Below, piece after piece: positions 1 through 8,674 of a stretch of 64,000 bases of DNA. Every line of letters begins with the position of its first letter. The stretch's first letter is position 1. The DNA is from JAHBNG01 sp039028975. Its GTDB lineage: Bacteria; Chloroflexota; Anaerolineae; Caldilineales; Caldilineaceae. Under the pieces are notes generated by a model. The model had not been told where the DNA came from and did not search any database. It saw only the letters and a list, made by a program, of their open reading frames with translations. The translations under genes were made by a program, and so were the position numbers. Where the stretch lies: assembly GCA_039028975.1 (NCBI GenBank), contig JBCCHB010000062.1:1-64000 (forward strand). The letters run 5' to 3'.

Positions 1-118
1 CTGTAGTTCAGTGCGGCCAAAACCGCCCGCAACCCCTCCAGATCGCAGACCCGGTCAAAATGGGGCAGGGCTTCGATCAGGTGGCGCTCTTCGCCGCTCC
101 AGCCCAGAGCCAGAAGCC
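1..118 (-). other. GC-rich coding-like segment, possible partial gene or misjoin
   Basis: Read on the minus strand from about 118 to 1, one frame is open and protein-like (it includes LLALGWSGEERHL and LRAVLAALNYR). This is not the frame of the collagen gene, which crosses into this segment and stops by chance at 77-79. The segment is visibly richer in G+C than the flanking single-copy DNA and has no collagen repeats. It may be the start of another gene fused or joined to the collagen gene, by recombination or by an assembly error inside the repeat array. I cannot identify the protein family. Confidence 0.4.
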
Positions 119-3100
119 CCAACAATTTATGCCATTCACGCCAGCAGGACCTTGTGGACCTATCGGACCAACGGGGCCAGCAGGGCCTGTCGCACCTACT
201 GGACCAGTTGCACCAACGGGGCCAGCCGGACCTTGTGGACCGGTTGCACCATCCTCACCGGCTGGGCCAGTGGCACCTACTGGACCAGTTGCACCAACGG
301 GGCCAGCCGGACCTTGTGGACCAGTAGCGCCATCTTCACCGGCAGGACCAGCAGCGCCAGTTGCACCAACTGGGCCAGCGGGACCTTGCGGACCTGTCGC
401 ACCATCTTCACCGGCTGGGCCAGCAGGGCCAATTGCACCATCTTCACCGGCGGGGCCAGCGGGGCCTGTCGCACCTACTGGACCGGCTGGACCGGCTGGA
501 CCTTGTGGACCTGTTGCTCCATCTGCACCGGCGGGGCCTATCGGACCAACTGGACCAGCGGGACCTTGCGGACCTGTGGCACCATCCTCACCGGCTGGTC
601 CAGCAGGACCTGTCGCACCAACGGGGCCAGCGGGACCTTGTGGACCTGTCGCACCTACCGGACCTTGTGGGCCAGTTGCACCGGTTGCCCCAATGCAATC
701 TAGGACATCGCAGACACCATCACCGTTCTTATCTTCTTCTGGATCTTCTACTCCGTCACCGTCCAGATCCCAACAATTTATGCCATTCACGCCAGCAGGG
801 CCTTGTGGACCTATCGGACCAACGGGGCCAGCAGGACCTGTCGCACCAACGGGGCCAGCAGGACCTTGTGGACCAGTAGCGCCGTCTTCACCGGCAGGGC
901 CAGCAGGGCCTATCGGGCCAACGGGGCCAGCTGGACCTTGCGGACCGGTTGCACCATCTTCACCGGCAGGACCAGCAGCGCCAGCAGGGCCAGTTGCACC
1001 AACGGGACCAGCGGGACCTGTAGCGCCGTCTTCACCAGCAGGACCTTGTGGACCTGTAGCACCATCTTCACCGGCTGGGCCAGCAGGGCCAATTGCACCA
1101 ACGGGGCCAGCGGGACCTTGTGGACCTGTGGCACCATCTTCACCGGCAGGACCAGCAGCGCCAGCAGGGCCAGTTGCACCAACGGGACCAGCAGGACCTT
1201 GTGGACCTGTGGCACCATCTTCACCGGCTGGGCCAGCAGCGCCAGTTGCACCAACGGGACCACCAGGACCTTGCGGACCTGTTGCGCCATCTGTACCGGC
1301 AGGACCAGCAGGGCCTGTTGCACCAACGGGGCCAGCGGGGCCTTGTGGACCTGTGGCACCATCTTCACCGGCTGGGCCAGTAGCGCCAGTTGCACCAACG
1401 GGACCAGCAGGACCTTGTGGACCTGTAGCACCATCTTCACCGGCTGGGCCAGCAGGGCCTGTTGCACCAACGGGACCAGCAGGACCTTGTGGACCTGTAG
1501 TACCATCCTCACCGGCAGGACCAGCAGGGCCAGTTGCACCAACGGGACCAGCGGGACCTTGCGGACCTGTAGCACCATCTGCGCCGTTTGCACCGGCAGG
1601 ACCTGTTGCACCATCTGGGCCTTGTGGACCAGTAGCGCCGTCTTCACCGGCGGGACCAGCAGGACCTGTTGCTCCAGTTGCCCCTGCAGGGCCTTGAGGT
1701 CCAATCGGGCCAGCGGGACCTTGACAATCTAAAGCATTATGTTGACCATCACCGTTCACATCCTCGTTGACATCGGCAGCACCATTGCCATTGGCGTCCC
1801 AACAACTAATGCCATTTGCCCCCGCGGGACCTTGTGGACCTGTTGCGCCATCTGCACCTGCAGGACCCTGTGGACCTGTTGGTCCGGTCGCGCCCAGACA
1901 ATCAAGTGCATTAAATTCGCCATCATTGTTGATGTCCTCATCTTCATCAGGGACACCATCACCATCTAGATCCCAGCAGCTAATGCCATCACTACCAGTA
2001 GCGCCTGTTGGCCCTGTGGGACCTGCAGGGCCTTGAGGTCCAATCGGGCCAGCGGGACCTTGACAATCAAGGGCATCATAGTTGCCATCGTTGTTTATAT
2101 CTTCTTCGGGATCGCCAACGCCATTACCATTGAGATCCCAGCAACTAATGCCACTTGCGCCAGCAGGACCTGCTGCACCATCTACGCCTGCAGGGCCTTG
2201 AGGTCCAATCGGGCCAGCGGGACCTTGACAATCAAGGGCGTCATAGTTGCCATCGTTGTTTATATCTTCTTCGGGATCGCCAACGCCATTACCATTGAGA
2301 TCCCAGCAACTAATGCCACTTGCACCAGCAGGGCCTGCTGCACCATCTGCACCTGCTGGGCCTACTGGTCCCTGTGGCCCCGTTGCACCAGCGGGGCCTG
2401 TAGCACCTACTGGACCTGTTGGACCTGCTGGACCTGCTGGACCTGCTGGGCCAGGAATGGCTGGCTGATCGATTATGCTTGGCAAACCATTAGGAAAGAG
2501 TCCCACATCTTGGTTGCCCGAAGACCAAGAGTCTTTGAAACGCACACCATATGGTATATGCATAACAATCTCTTGCTCGGTCAGATTCGTGATGACTAAG
2601 GTGCCTTTGCCGAGATAAGCAGGAGAGGAAATAGTGTGGAAGTCCGTTAACGACAAGGTAATGCGCCCTTCTTTGAGTACCTCTACGACAGAAGGTGTAG
2701 AAAGGCCTATGTCAGTTGGTTGGACGCCACTATTGACATGGTTAATAATCTCGGACGTTGTGCTGTTCCCACTTGGCACATGGTCACCATCTGTAAAATG
2801 CCAAATAGCCAACTGGGCATTGTAAGGATCAGTGCTAAAATAGCCTTTTTCGGCAGCATGGCTTAGTGCGACTCGAACTTCGTCCGATGCAAGGGAAACC
2901 AAATCGAGCTCAGCGCCAGGGAACGGCATTCCATAGTTTAGACAAGCACCCAATACGGGTACCTCTATGGTTGCTCGGGGCGGTAGCGTTAGAGCCAGGG
3001 CCTCTGCATCCGCCGCAGGTTTTGCATGGCTAGTTGACGGCCAGAGCGCAAAGCAAGTCAAAAGAGCCACCGTTGCCACCAATAGATAACAAGAGCGCCA

Positions 3101-3142
3101 ATAACTTTTGGCTGCAAAAAATTGCACACCTAAATGTTTCAT
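77..3142 (-). CDS. Secreted collagen-like protein with dockerin/EF-hand-like inserts
   Basis: A predicted 1021-residue exported structural or adhesive protein. Residues about 20-41 form a hydrophobic signal segment ending near SHA-KPA. Residues 42-225 are a non-repetitive N-terminal domain, and the rest is Gly-X-Y collagen repeat (GPAGPVGATGPAG type). The repeat is interrupted five times by a roughly 30-residue acidic module that begins G-(I)-(S/N)-C-W-D, carries DxNGNGxxDxxED-type loops and ends in LDC. These modules look like a calcium-binding EF-hand or dockerin half, each with a Cys pair. A sixth module is cut right after GINCW, and the following 13 residues (GFWLW...) do not fit the protein. 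The true C-terminus is therefore probably missing. The start is well supported: AAGGAGGA lies 4-5 bases before the ATG. The function is inferred from composition only. Confidence 0.85.
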   Translation of the reverse strand: MKHLGVQFFAAKSYWRSCYLLVATVALLTCFALWPSTSHAKPAADAEALALTLPPRATIEVPVLGACLNYGMPFPGAELDLVSLASDEVRVALSHAAEKGYFSTDPYNAQLAIWHFTDGDHVPSGNSTTSEIINHVNSGVQPTDIGLSTPSVVEVLKEGRITLSLTDFHTISSPAYLGKGTLVITNLTEQEIVMHIPYGVRFKDSWSSGNQDVGLFPNGLPSIIDQPAIPGPAGPAGPAGPTGPVGATGPAGATGPQGPVGPAGADGAAGPAGASGISCWDLNGNGVGDPEEDINNDGNYDALDCQGPAGPIGPQGPAGVDGAAGPAGASGISCWDLNGNGVGDPEEDINNDGNYDALDCQGPAGPIGPQGPAGPTGPTGATGSDGISCWDLDGDGVPDEDEDINNDGEFNALDCLGATGPTGPQGPAGADGATGPQGPAGANGISCWDANGNGAADVNEDVNGDGQHNALDCQGPAGPIGPQGPAGATGATGPAGPAGEDGATGPQGPDGATGPAGANGADGATGPQGPAGPVGATGPAGPAGEDGTTGPQGPAGPVGATGPAGPAGEDGATGPQGPAGPVGATGATGPAGEDGATGPQGPAGPVGATGPAGPAGTDGATGPQGPGGPVGATGAAGPAGEDGATGPQGPAGPVGATGPAGAAGPAGEDGATGPQGPAGPVGAIGPAGPAGEDGATGPQGPAGEDGATGPAGPVGATGPAGAAGPAGEDGATGPQGPAGPVGPIGPAGPAGEDGATGPQGPAGPVGATGPAGPVGPIGPQGPAGVNGINCWDLDGDGVEDPEEDKNGDGVCDVLDCIGATGATGPQGPVGATGPQGPAGPVGATGPAGPAGEDGATGPQGPAGPVGPIGPAGADGATGPQGPAGPAGPVGATGPAGPAGEDGAIGPAGPAGEDGATGPQGPAGPVGATGAAGPAGEDGATGPQGPAGPVGATGPVGATGPAGEDGATGPQGPAGPVGATGPVGATGPAGPVGPIGPQGPAGVNGINCWGFWLWAGAAKSAT
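119..2455. repeat. Collagen-coding tandem repeat array
   Basis: Degenerate 9-bp and higher-order repeats encode Gly-Pro-Ala/Gly-Ala-Thr triplets. Two nearly identical blocks around 2035-2180 and 2205-2330 each contain a full Cys-Trp-Asp calcium-loop module. The array opens long spurious reading frames on the opposite strand. Such arrays are prone to recombination and to assembly collapse. Confidence 0.8.
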
Positions 3143-3596
3143 GCATCCTCCTTAAGTAATGTCATGAAGTTTGTGCTTATTAGTTTTATGAAACGGGATT
3201 GGATGATGGAACAATCAAAGGATGGAACTGACGAGCTTTCTCTTGCTACGCTGTTGTTTGTCGTTTTAAGTGATTCTGTCTATTTGGTCTAACTAGGACA
3301 TTATGAAGAGTCACCTAGCTAAGGGGAAAGCTATAAGATATTACGGAATTATACAAACCTTAGAATACGCACAAGATCTATAATTTATGTAATAGTAACA
3401 GACAATTGGGTGAAAGGGAAATTACAGAAACCCATAATGCAGTTTCACTCTGGAGAGAGTTCGTTGCGAACTAGAGAACAGCGACGTGGACGAAGCCATG
3501 CCCAAAGAGCGTAATGTAGTCTGTTAACCACTTGTATTTTGTCGTGACTAGGTCATTCTAACAGGCCAACAGAGCTTTCAGCCTCAAAATGATATA
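3143..3596. other. Intergenic region, no gene seen
   Basis: An AT-rich upstream region of the collagen-like gene, 454 bp long. I see only the strong Shine-Dalgarno of that gene next to 3142. There is no RNA gene, convincing hairpin or small ORF with a ribosome binding site. The collagen gene's promoter presumably lies here but I cannot place it. Confidence 0.5.
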
Positions 3597-4793
3597 TCAA
3601 TTGCGCTCTACTCCATGAGAACCAAATCTGGATAATGAATCTCTTACTGCTGTTGGTCTAACTAATTTGGGATCTATTAACATGCAGATCTCTTCGGCAA
3701 TTCGGAGTGATGCATCGGGTTTGGCTAGCTGCCTGGCCTGTTGCGCCATTAGGCTTAAAGTGGGATCATCTGGCATTAGCAACTCCTGCACCGCTTTGGC
3801 AATCTTCCCAGGATTACGGATATAAGTGCCTGCACCGCTTCTCCTCACATACCTCACATTCTCATACTCTTGACCTGACATGAAATCGAATATGAGAATA
3901 GGAAGCGCAGCACAAAGTGCTTCGCTAATCGTGTTTGGACCAGCCTTGGTTACAATGAGATCAGACATGTGCATTAACTCTGGCATATTATCCACAAAAC
4001 CATAAATTTGAGTAGGGATTGGCCAAATATGGGTAATCAACTCTTGATGCAAGGCATGGCTTCTCCCCGCAACGATTAGTAGCTGGGCATTGGAAATTTG
4101 CCGTGCGATGGAATAAGCAACGACCGCGAGTCTGCGCCCACCCTCTCCGCCACCTGTTATGAGTATAGTTGGCTGGTCTGGTTCTATGCCACTCCGTTGT
4201 CGTAACAACCGTTTATCCATTGGTGAATAGGCAAACTTCAGACTCACGGGTTGTCCACAGGTGGTCACTTTCTCTGGAGACATTCCCCAGAGCATAGCCT
4301 GTTGGCGAGCTACTTCCGTTGGGACAACACAGCGGGTGACCCGAGGATCGATCCAAGTGGGGTGGATTGTTAGAAGATCGGTTACGACCGTAACAAATGG
4401 TCCAGTCAGCCCAGCCAAGTGAAAACAATCCAAGCCAATGTGGTTCATCAATGGATGAAGCGAAACAACCATATCCGGCTGAACCCGGCGAAAATAAGTC
4501 ACAAGATGCGATCTGATTGCTCGCTTAACGACCGCCAAAGCGTGTCGCAATACAGTAGGCTGAGAAAGAGTGCGCCAAACAATCCACCAGAGTGGCAATC
4601 CTGTTCTTGTCATCCATCGATAAAACTCAGGTATATGCTTGAAAGGAGGAGGGGTACAATTCGCCAATACATCTTCAATCAATAAGGTAAACTGATTAGG
4701 ATAGAGCAAATGAATAGCCTCAGAAACGGCCTGAGCTGCTGCTCTGTGTCCTCCTCCTGTATCGGATATCAATAAGAGAATATTTTTTTTCAT
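3597..4793 (-). CDS. MGDG-synthase-like glycosyltransferase
   Basis: A GT28/GT-B fold glycosyltransferase resembling monogalactosyldiacylglycerol synthases and processive diacylglycerol glucosyltransferases. These add a sugar from a UDP-sugar to a membrane diacylglycerol. The N-terminus carries the family signature SDTGGGHRAAA, followed by VVTDLLTIHPTWID. The C-terminal nucleotide-sugar half has ITGGGEGG and the acceptor loop TKAGPNTISEAL. I prefer the ATG at 4791-4793 (protein starts MKKNILLLISD), because the signature then sits at the usual distance from the start. A TTG at 4836-4838 would add 15 residues. Neither start has a clear ribosome binding site. The gene stands alone. A cytoplasmic-face membrane lipid role is inferred from the family, and the sugar and acceptor cannot be told from sequence. 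Confidence 0.85.
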   Translation of the reverse strand: MKKNILLLISDTGGGHRAAAQAVSEAIHLLYPNQFTLLIEDVLANCTPPPFKHIPEFYRWMTRTGLPLWWIVWRTLSQPTVLRHALAVVKRAIRSHLVTYFRRVQPDMVVSLHPLMNHIGLDCFHLAGLTGPFVTVVTDLLTIHPTWIDPRVTRCVVPTEVARQQAMLWGMSPEKVTTCGQPVSLKFAYSPMDKRLLRQRSGIEPDQPTILITGGGEGGRRLAVVAYSIARQISNAQLLIVAGRSHALHQELITHIWPIPTQIYGFVDNMPELMHMSDLIVTKAGPNTISEALCAALPILIFDFMSGQEYENVRYVRRSGAGTYIRNPGKIAKAVQELLMPDDPTLSLMAQQARQLAKPDASLRIAEEICMLIDPKLVRPTAVRDSLSRFGSHGVERN

Positions 4794-5189
4794 TTGGAAT
4801 TGATCAAACTGTAATATGAATGATAAACTTTTGTCCAACTTTTTGTAATACTATGGTACGTAGTTTGGTTGAGATGGCAATTGACCTGCGTTGTAACAAA
4901 TTGGGCAGACTCACGCTAGCACAATTTTGTTCTACCTTCTAGTCACTCTAACCTGATACACCCCGAAAAGTAAAGATAAATTGTATCTGGCTAGCTTACA
5001 GGCCTGGATAAAATGAAGAGTCGGTAATATAAATAAATAGCCTGAGTAACTATTCTAAGGGATGAGCCGTAAATAACTTGTGTGTTTCAATCAGGTTTAG
5101 CCCTACCAAATGACCAAGTTATGTCATTCTCGTTCCTAAATGACTTTACACACACCACATGGTAAACACCATGCTTATTAAGGAAAATT
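4794..5189. other. Divergent intergenic region
   Basis: About 400 bp between the glycosyltransferase (minus) and the antiporter (plus). It probably holds both promoters. I see no RNA gene or strong hairpin. A ribosome binding site (AAGGAAA) precedes the antiporter ATG. Confidence 0.4.
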
Positions 5190-6113
5190 ATGTTTATAAT
5201 CCAATTTACGTTGCTTATTGTCAGTATTTTCTTACTCTGGTTTGGTGCTGATTGGATGGTAACTGCTGCAACACGGATAGCGCGCAGGCTAGGCGTCTCT
5301 GAACTGATCGTTGGCCTTACCGTCGTGGCAGCCGGAACGTCAGCCCCTGAACTTGCAGTTTCAGTCGATGCAGCTCTGCGCGGGAATGCTGACATAGCCT
5401 TAGGAAACATCATTGGCTCCAACATATTTAACCTGGGTTTGATCCTGGGGATGGTTGTACTTGTACGTTCAGTCGTGACATCTCGCAATATGGTGCTTCG
5501 GGATGGCTTAATGCTTATTGTTAGCACTGTCCTGTTGTTACTTTGTTTAATAGATGGAGTTCTCACACGGTTTGAAGGGCTACTATTATTCAGTACATTA
5601 GCCGGCTATATTTACTATCTTTATCGGCAAAATGAGCCAGTAGATGAGGAGCTAGCCGAGGGAAACTACCGATGGACAGATAGCATACTTTTTCTGATTG
5701 GGCTAGGTATGGTAATCGGTGGGGGCAAGCTGCTAGTCGATGCGGCTACCTATATTGCATATAGCTTTGGTCTTTCCGAGTGGCTTGTTGGCGTCACCAT
5801 CGTTGCAATCGGGACATCAGCACCGGAAGTAGTCACATCATTGGCAGCCATTTTAAGAAGAAGCTATGGCATCTCAATTGGGAACCTCATTGGTAGTGAC
5901 CTTTTTAACATTCTAGGGGTTCTTGGGATTGCTGCTATCGCACGTCCGTTGGTGTTAGAGACAAGTGTTTTTGTCAGCTTCGCTCTTATGGCTGGGATGG
6001 CTATCGTCATCGTATTGATGATGCGCTCAGATTGGCGGCTTTCTCGTACAGAAGGGGGATTTCTGCTTGGCATGGGGCTGGCCCGATGGGCACTCAATCT
6101 ACTCTTCTTCTAA
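5190..6113 (+). CDS. Calcium/sodium antiporter, CaCA family (YrbG-like)
   Basis: An inner-membrane cation exchanger of 307 residues, the usual length of bacterial YrbG-type CaCA proteins. It carries the two inverted alpha-repeats that form the ion site. The first is GLTVVAAGTSAPELAVS followed by GNIIGSNIFNLGLILG (about residues 44-90). The second is GVTIVAIGTSAPEVVTS followed by GNLIGSDLFNILGVLG (about residues 197-250). The acidic ion-binding Glu of GTSAPE is present in both. Around ten hydrophobic segments are evident. AAGGAA lies just upstream of the ATG. Ca2+ extrusion in exchange for Na+ or H+ is inferred from the family; the coupling ion cannot be read from sequence. The gene is monocistronic. 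Confidence 0.92.
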   Translation: MFIIQFTLLIVSIFLLWFGADWMVTAATRIARRLGVSELIVGLTVVAAGTSAPELAVSVDAALRGNADIALGNIIGSNIFNLGLILGMVVLVRSVVTSRNMVLRDGLMLIVSTVLLLLCLIDGVLTRFEGLLLFSTLAGYIYYLYRQNEPVDEELAEGNYRWTDSILFLIGLGMVIGGGKLLVDAATYIAYSFGLSEWLVGVTIVAIGTSAPEVVTSLAAILRRSYGISIGNLIGSDLFNILGVLGIAAIARPLVLETSVFVSFALMAGMAIVIVLMMRSDWRLSRTEGGFLLGMGLARWALNLLFF

Positions 6114-6370
6114 TAGCTTGAAAGACCAAATTCTTTTGGGTACGTAGACAGTGGGGACACATAGCGATATGCTTAGCCCATCTTTGCAAGGCTTGGATTT
6201 ACTTAGCTCTGTTTAAAAACATAGTCTGATTACTCTAGTCAATTCCTAGAAAATCACGGTTTCAAATCAACCGAACTAATACCTGCAAGGTTTCATGTGG
6301 CAGCGTACCAGCCCGAGAATTCCTAAGAGGCCATACTTTTCAGACAGCTTCTGTTCGCTCTAGTACCGGA

Positions 6371-6398
6371 GTGGATATACCCCAAACAGGGGATCCAC
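6371..6398 (-). terminator. Hairpin after the hybrid kinase gene
   Basis: GTGGAT-ata-CCCC, loop AAACA, GGGG-ATCCAC forms a stem-loop within 3 bases of the kinase stop codon. There is no clear U-run, so termination is only suggested. Confidence 0.4.
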
Positions 6399-6400
6399 CC

Positions 6401-8335
6401 TCAGAGCGGAACGACTGACTTTTCAGACGGCTTCTTAGGAGTCCCAAGTGGTCTTGTAGAGAGCAGAATGGCTCGAATCTCCGCCACACGCACGGGTTTG
6501 ATTAGAAATGCATCCATTCCGACCTGAATGGCTGTCTCTTTGTCTTCTGGAATGGTCGATGCCGTCATCGCAACAATCCGTGGGTGGCTCTCTTTAGGTA
6601 GCAGACGCTTGATGTTAGCAGCGGCCTCAAGACCATCCATTTCAGGCATATGAATATCCATAAAGATCAGATCGTACTGCTGACGCTGAACAGAATGTAC
6701 GGCGTCCAATCCATTTTTGGCTAGGTCAGGGTAGTAACCTAAGCGTTGTAGAATCCGTTGGGCTACTTTTTGATTCACAACATTATCTTCCACTAAAAGA
6801 ATATTAAGAGGGTGTTCTGAAAGGTATTCAATCTTATAATTCTCACGTTGTTCATCGAAGATCTCGGGCGAGGTATCCCCAGCTTTCGCCTTAATCGTGA
6901 AGTGAAACGTTGACCCTTGGTGCTCAACACTTTCGGCCCACATTCGCCCCCCCATTGATTCGCTCAACCGATGGCTAATCATTAAGCCTAGTCCGGTTCC
7001 ACCAAAACGCCGTGTTGTCGATGCATCAACCTGGCTAAACGGTTGAAAAAGTCGGTGTATCTTTTCCTCCGGAATACCAATTCCTGTATCGCTAACTGCA
7101 AAATGAAGTAGATATTCATCCTCATCGATGTGGCGGCTTGATACATGAAGCTGAATATGGCCTACATCAGTAAATTTTACGGCATTACTCATCAAATTGA
7201 GGAGGATTTGCTGCAGCCGTGTTATGTCCGTCAACACAGTTGGAGGTGTTTCATCATCGATACTGTAATCTATTGATAGCTGCTTTAGTTGAGATGCAGG
7301 TGTAACCAGAACGATTACGGCTTCGATGGCTTCAGTTAGCAAAATAGGCAGCTCTTCAAATTCGATTTGTCCAGACTCTACCTTAGAATAATCAAGTACC
7401 TCGTTTAATATATCCAACAAAAGCTCGCTACTTCGACGTATTGTCTCCACATCTGTTCGTACACCCTGGTCTAGTTCTTTATCAAGTATTAAGCTAGTCA
7501 TGCCAATGATGGCATTTAAGGGAGTACGAATTTCATGGCTCATGTTGGCCAGAAACTGACCTTTTACCTGCTCACCTTCTTCAGCCCTCTGTCGAGCCGT
7601 AATCAACATCTTTTCCATCGCTTTTTGACGTGCCACTTCATTTTCAAGCTGGGTGGCACGTTCAGTGGTAATTTTAGCGTGGTTCCGTTCGATCTCATTT
7701 TGACGAGTTCGCTCAGCCAACTGAGCAAAGTTATCGTGAAAAATCTGCACAATAATCGGAATCAGCACCAAAGCAGGCACTGTTCCGAGCAGAAAATATA
7801 TAGGCTTATCCACCTCGACTATCATACCTGGTAGATAGCCGCGCTGACTTGCCCACACCATAATCAGTCCACATGCTAATGAGAGAGCCGAAAGTACGAT
7901 ACTGTATCTTCGGCCAACGAGAACACCCGAGATCAAAATAGCTAACGGAATCAAAGAGGTATATGCTGTATTGTTGACACCACCAAAGAGCAAAGCTGAA
8001 ATGAAGACTACTCCCCATGAGCCAATTGCGGCTATCTGACTTGACAATTTGACTTTGCTTGTTCGTATACAGATAATGCACGTCACGGCAAGAAGAGTAA
8101 AAAGAATTCCCATTATGCTTGCGCGCAGAATCAGTGGATTTGGCAACCAAGTTTGCCAGACAAGTAAAACCACCAGTGTGATTACAATTGTACTGACCGA
8201 AATGGGATAAAGGAATTCTGCAATTCTAGCTTCTTCTGGATCATCGAAAGGGGGCGCGGCGAAGAGTTTTACAATCTTTTTGAACATAGGAACGCGAAAG
8301 CGCAGAACATACACTAGATAATCGATTTGGATCAT
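6401..8335 (-). CDS. Membrane hybrid histidine kinase with C-terminal receiver
   Basis: A 644-residue sensor kinase. Residues about 40-200 hold six or so transmembrane helices with no large extracellular sensor. Next come a coiled linker (200-258), a HisKA dimerisation domain with phospho-acceptor His267 (SHEIRTPLNAIIG), and an HATPase domain with N box (LMSNAVKF), G1 (DTGIGIPEE) and G2 (GGTGLGL). A receiver domain starts near residue 510 (LLVEDNVVNQKV) with phospho-Asp in FMDIHMPEMDG. All catalytic residues are present. The output partner is not encoded next door, so a phosphotransfer protein or orphan regulator elsewhere is expected. The ATG at 8335 is used; an ATG 16 codons later (MFKKIVKLF) is possible. 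The signal sensed is unknown. Confidence 0.92.
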   Translation of the reverse strand: MIQIDYLVYVLRFRVPMFKKIVKLFAAPPFDDPEEARIAEFLYPISVSTIVITLVVLLVWQTWLPNPLILRASIMGILFTLLAVTCIICIRTSKVKLSSQIAAIGSWGVVFISALLFGGVNNTAYTSLIPLAILISGVLVGRRYSIVLSALSLACGLIMVWASQRGYLPGMIVEVDKPIYFLLGTVPALVLIPIIVQIFHDNFAQLAERTRQNEIERNHAKITTERATQLENEVARQKAMEKMLITARQRAEEGEQVKGQFLANMSHEIRTPLNAIIGMTSLILDKELDQGVRTDVETIRRSSELLLDILNEVLDYSKVESGQIEFEELPILLTEAIEAVIVLVTPASQLKQLSIDYSIDDETPPTVLTDITRLQQILLNLMSNAVKFTDVGHIQLHVSSRHIDEDEYLLHFAVSDTGIGIPEEKIHRLFQPFSQVDASTTRRFGGTGLGLMISHRLSESMGGRMWAESVEHQGSTFHFTIKAKAGDTSPEIFDEQRENYKIEYLSEHPLNILLVEDNVVNQKVAQRILQRLGYYPDLAKNGLDAVHSVQRQQYDLIFMDIHMPEMDGLEAAANIKRLLPKESHPRIVAMTASTIPEDKETAIQVGMDAFLIKPVRVAEIRAILLSTRPLGTPKKPSEKSVVPL

Positions 8336-8580
8336 ACCTGATGCTACTTTACGAAAACTTAAAGAAAGTATACCATAGCCATATCGGTAGACAACAACTG
8401 ATTTTGTGACAATTTTTAGATAGAAATGTCAGCCTAATTAAGATAAGCGCTACCTGTCCAAATGAAAGTCAGGTAATGGTTTGGTAAGCCAAGGGGATCA
8501 CCTGTAGAATATTGTGACAATAACATTATTCTAAATAGATACATTCTAACTGCATGGTATCCGTTATCCAGCGAGTATCT
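8336..8580. other. Intergenic region
   Basis: A divergent promoter region between the kinase and the pentapeptide-repeat gene. I see no gene. It ends in the 84-bp repeat element at 8581. Confidence 0.35.
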
Positions 8581-8664
8581 ATACTGCGGTCGTTTTGAAA
8601 ACGGGTGTTTTCCGAAGCTCTGCTGGAGAGACCAAATACCTGTTTTCAAACGGAGCTTAGTATA
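8581..8664. repeat. 84-bp hairpin repeat element, copy 1
   Basis: An imperfect inverted repeat beginning ATACTGCGGTCG and ending AAACGGAGCTTAGTATA. Its arms are built on TTTGAAAAC and GTTTTCAAA. A second copy of exactly the same length, mostly identical with conserved ends, lies at 54124-54207. Both sit immediately upstream of a gene. It is probably a small non-autonomous mobile or REP-like element. Confidence 0.7.
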
Positions 8665-8674
8665 CCTTGAACTT

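Noticed and set aside
60..1697. Long plus-strand reading frame rich in Gly-Pro-Ala, opposite the collagen gene
   Set aside because: It is the complement of a GC-rich repeat. The minus-strand frame has a signal peptide, a strong Shine-Dalgarno and a sensible domain order; the plus frame has none.
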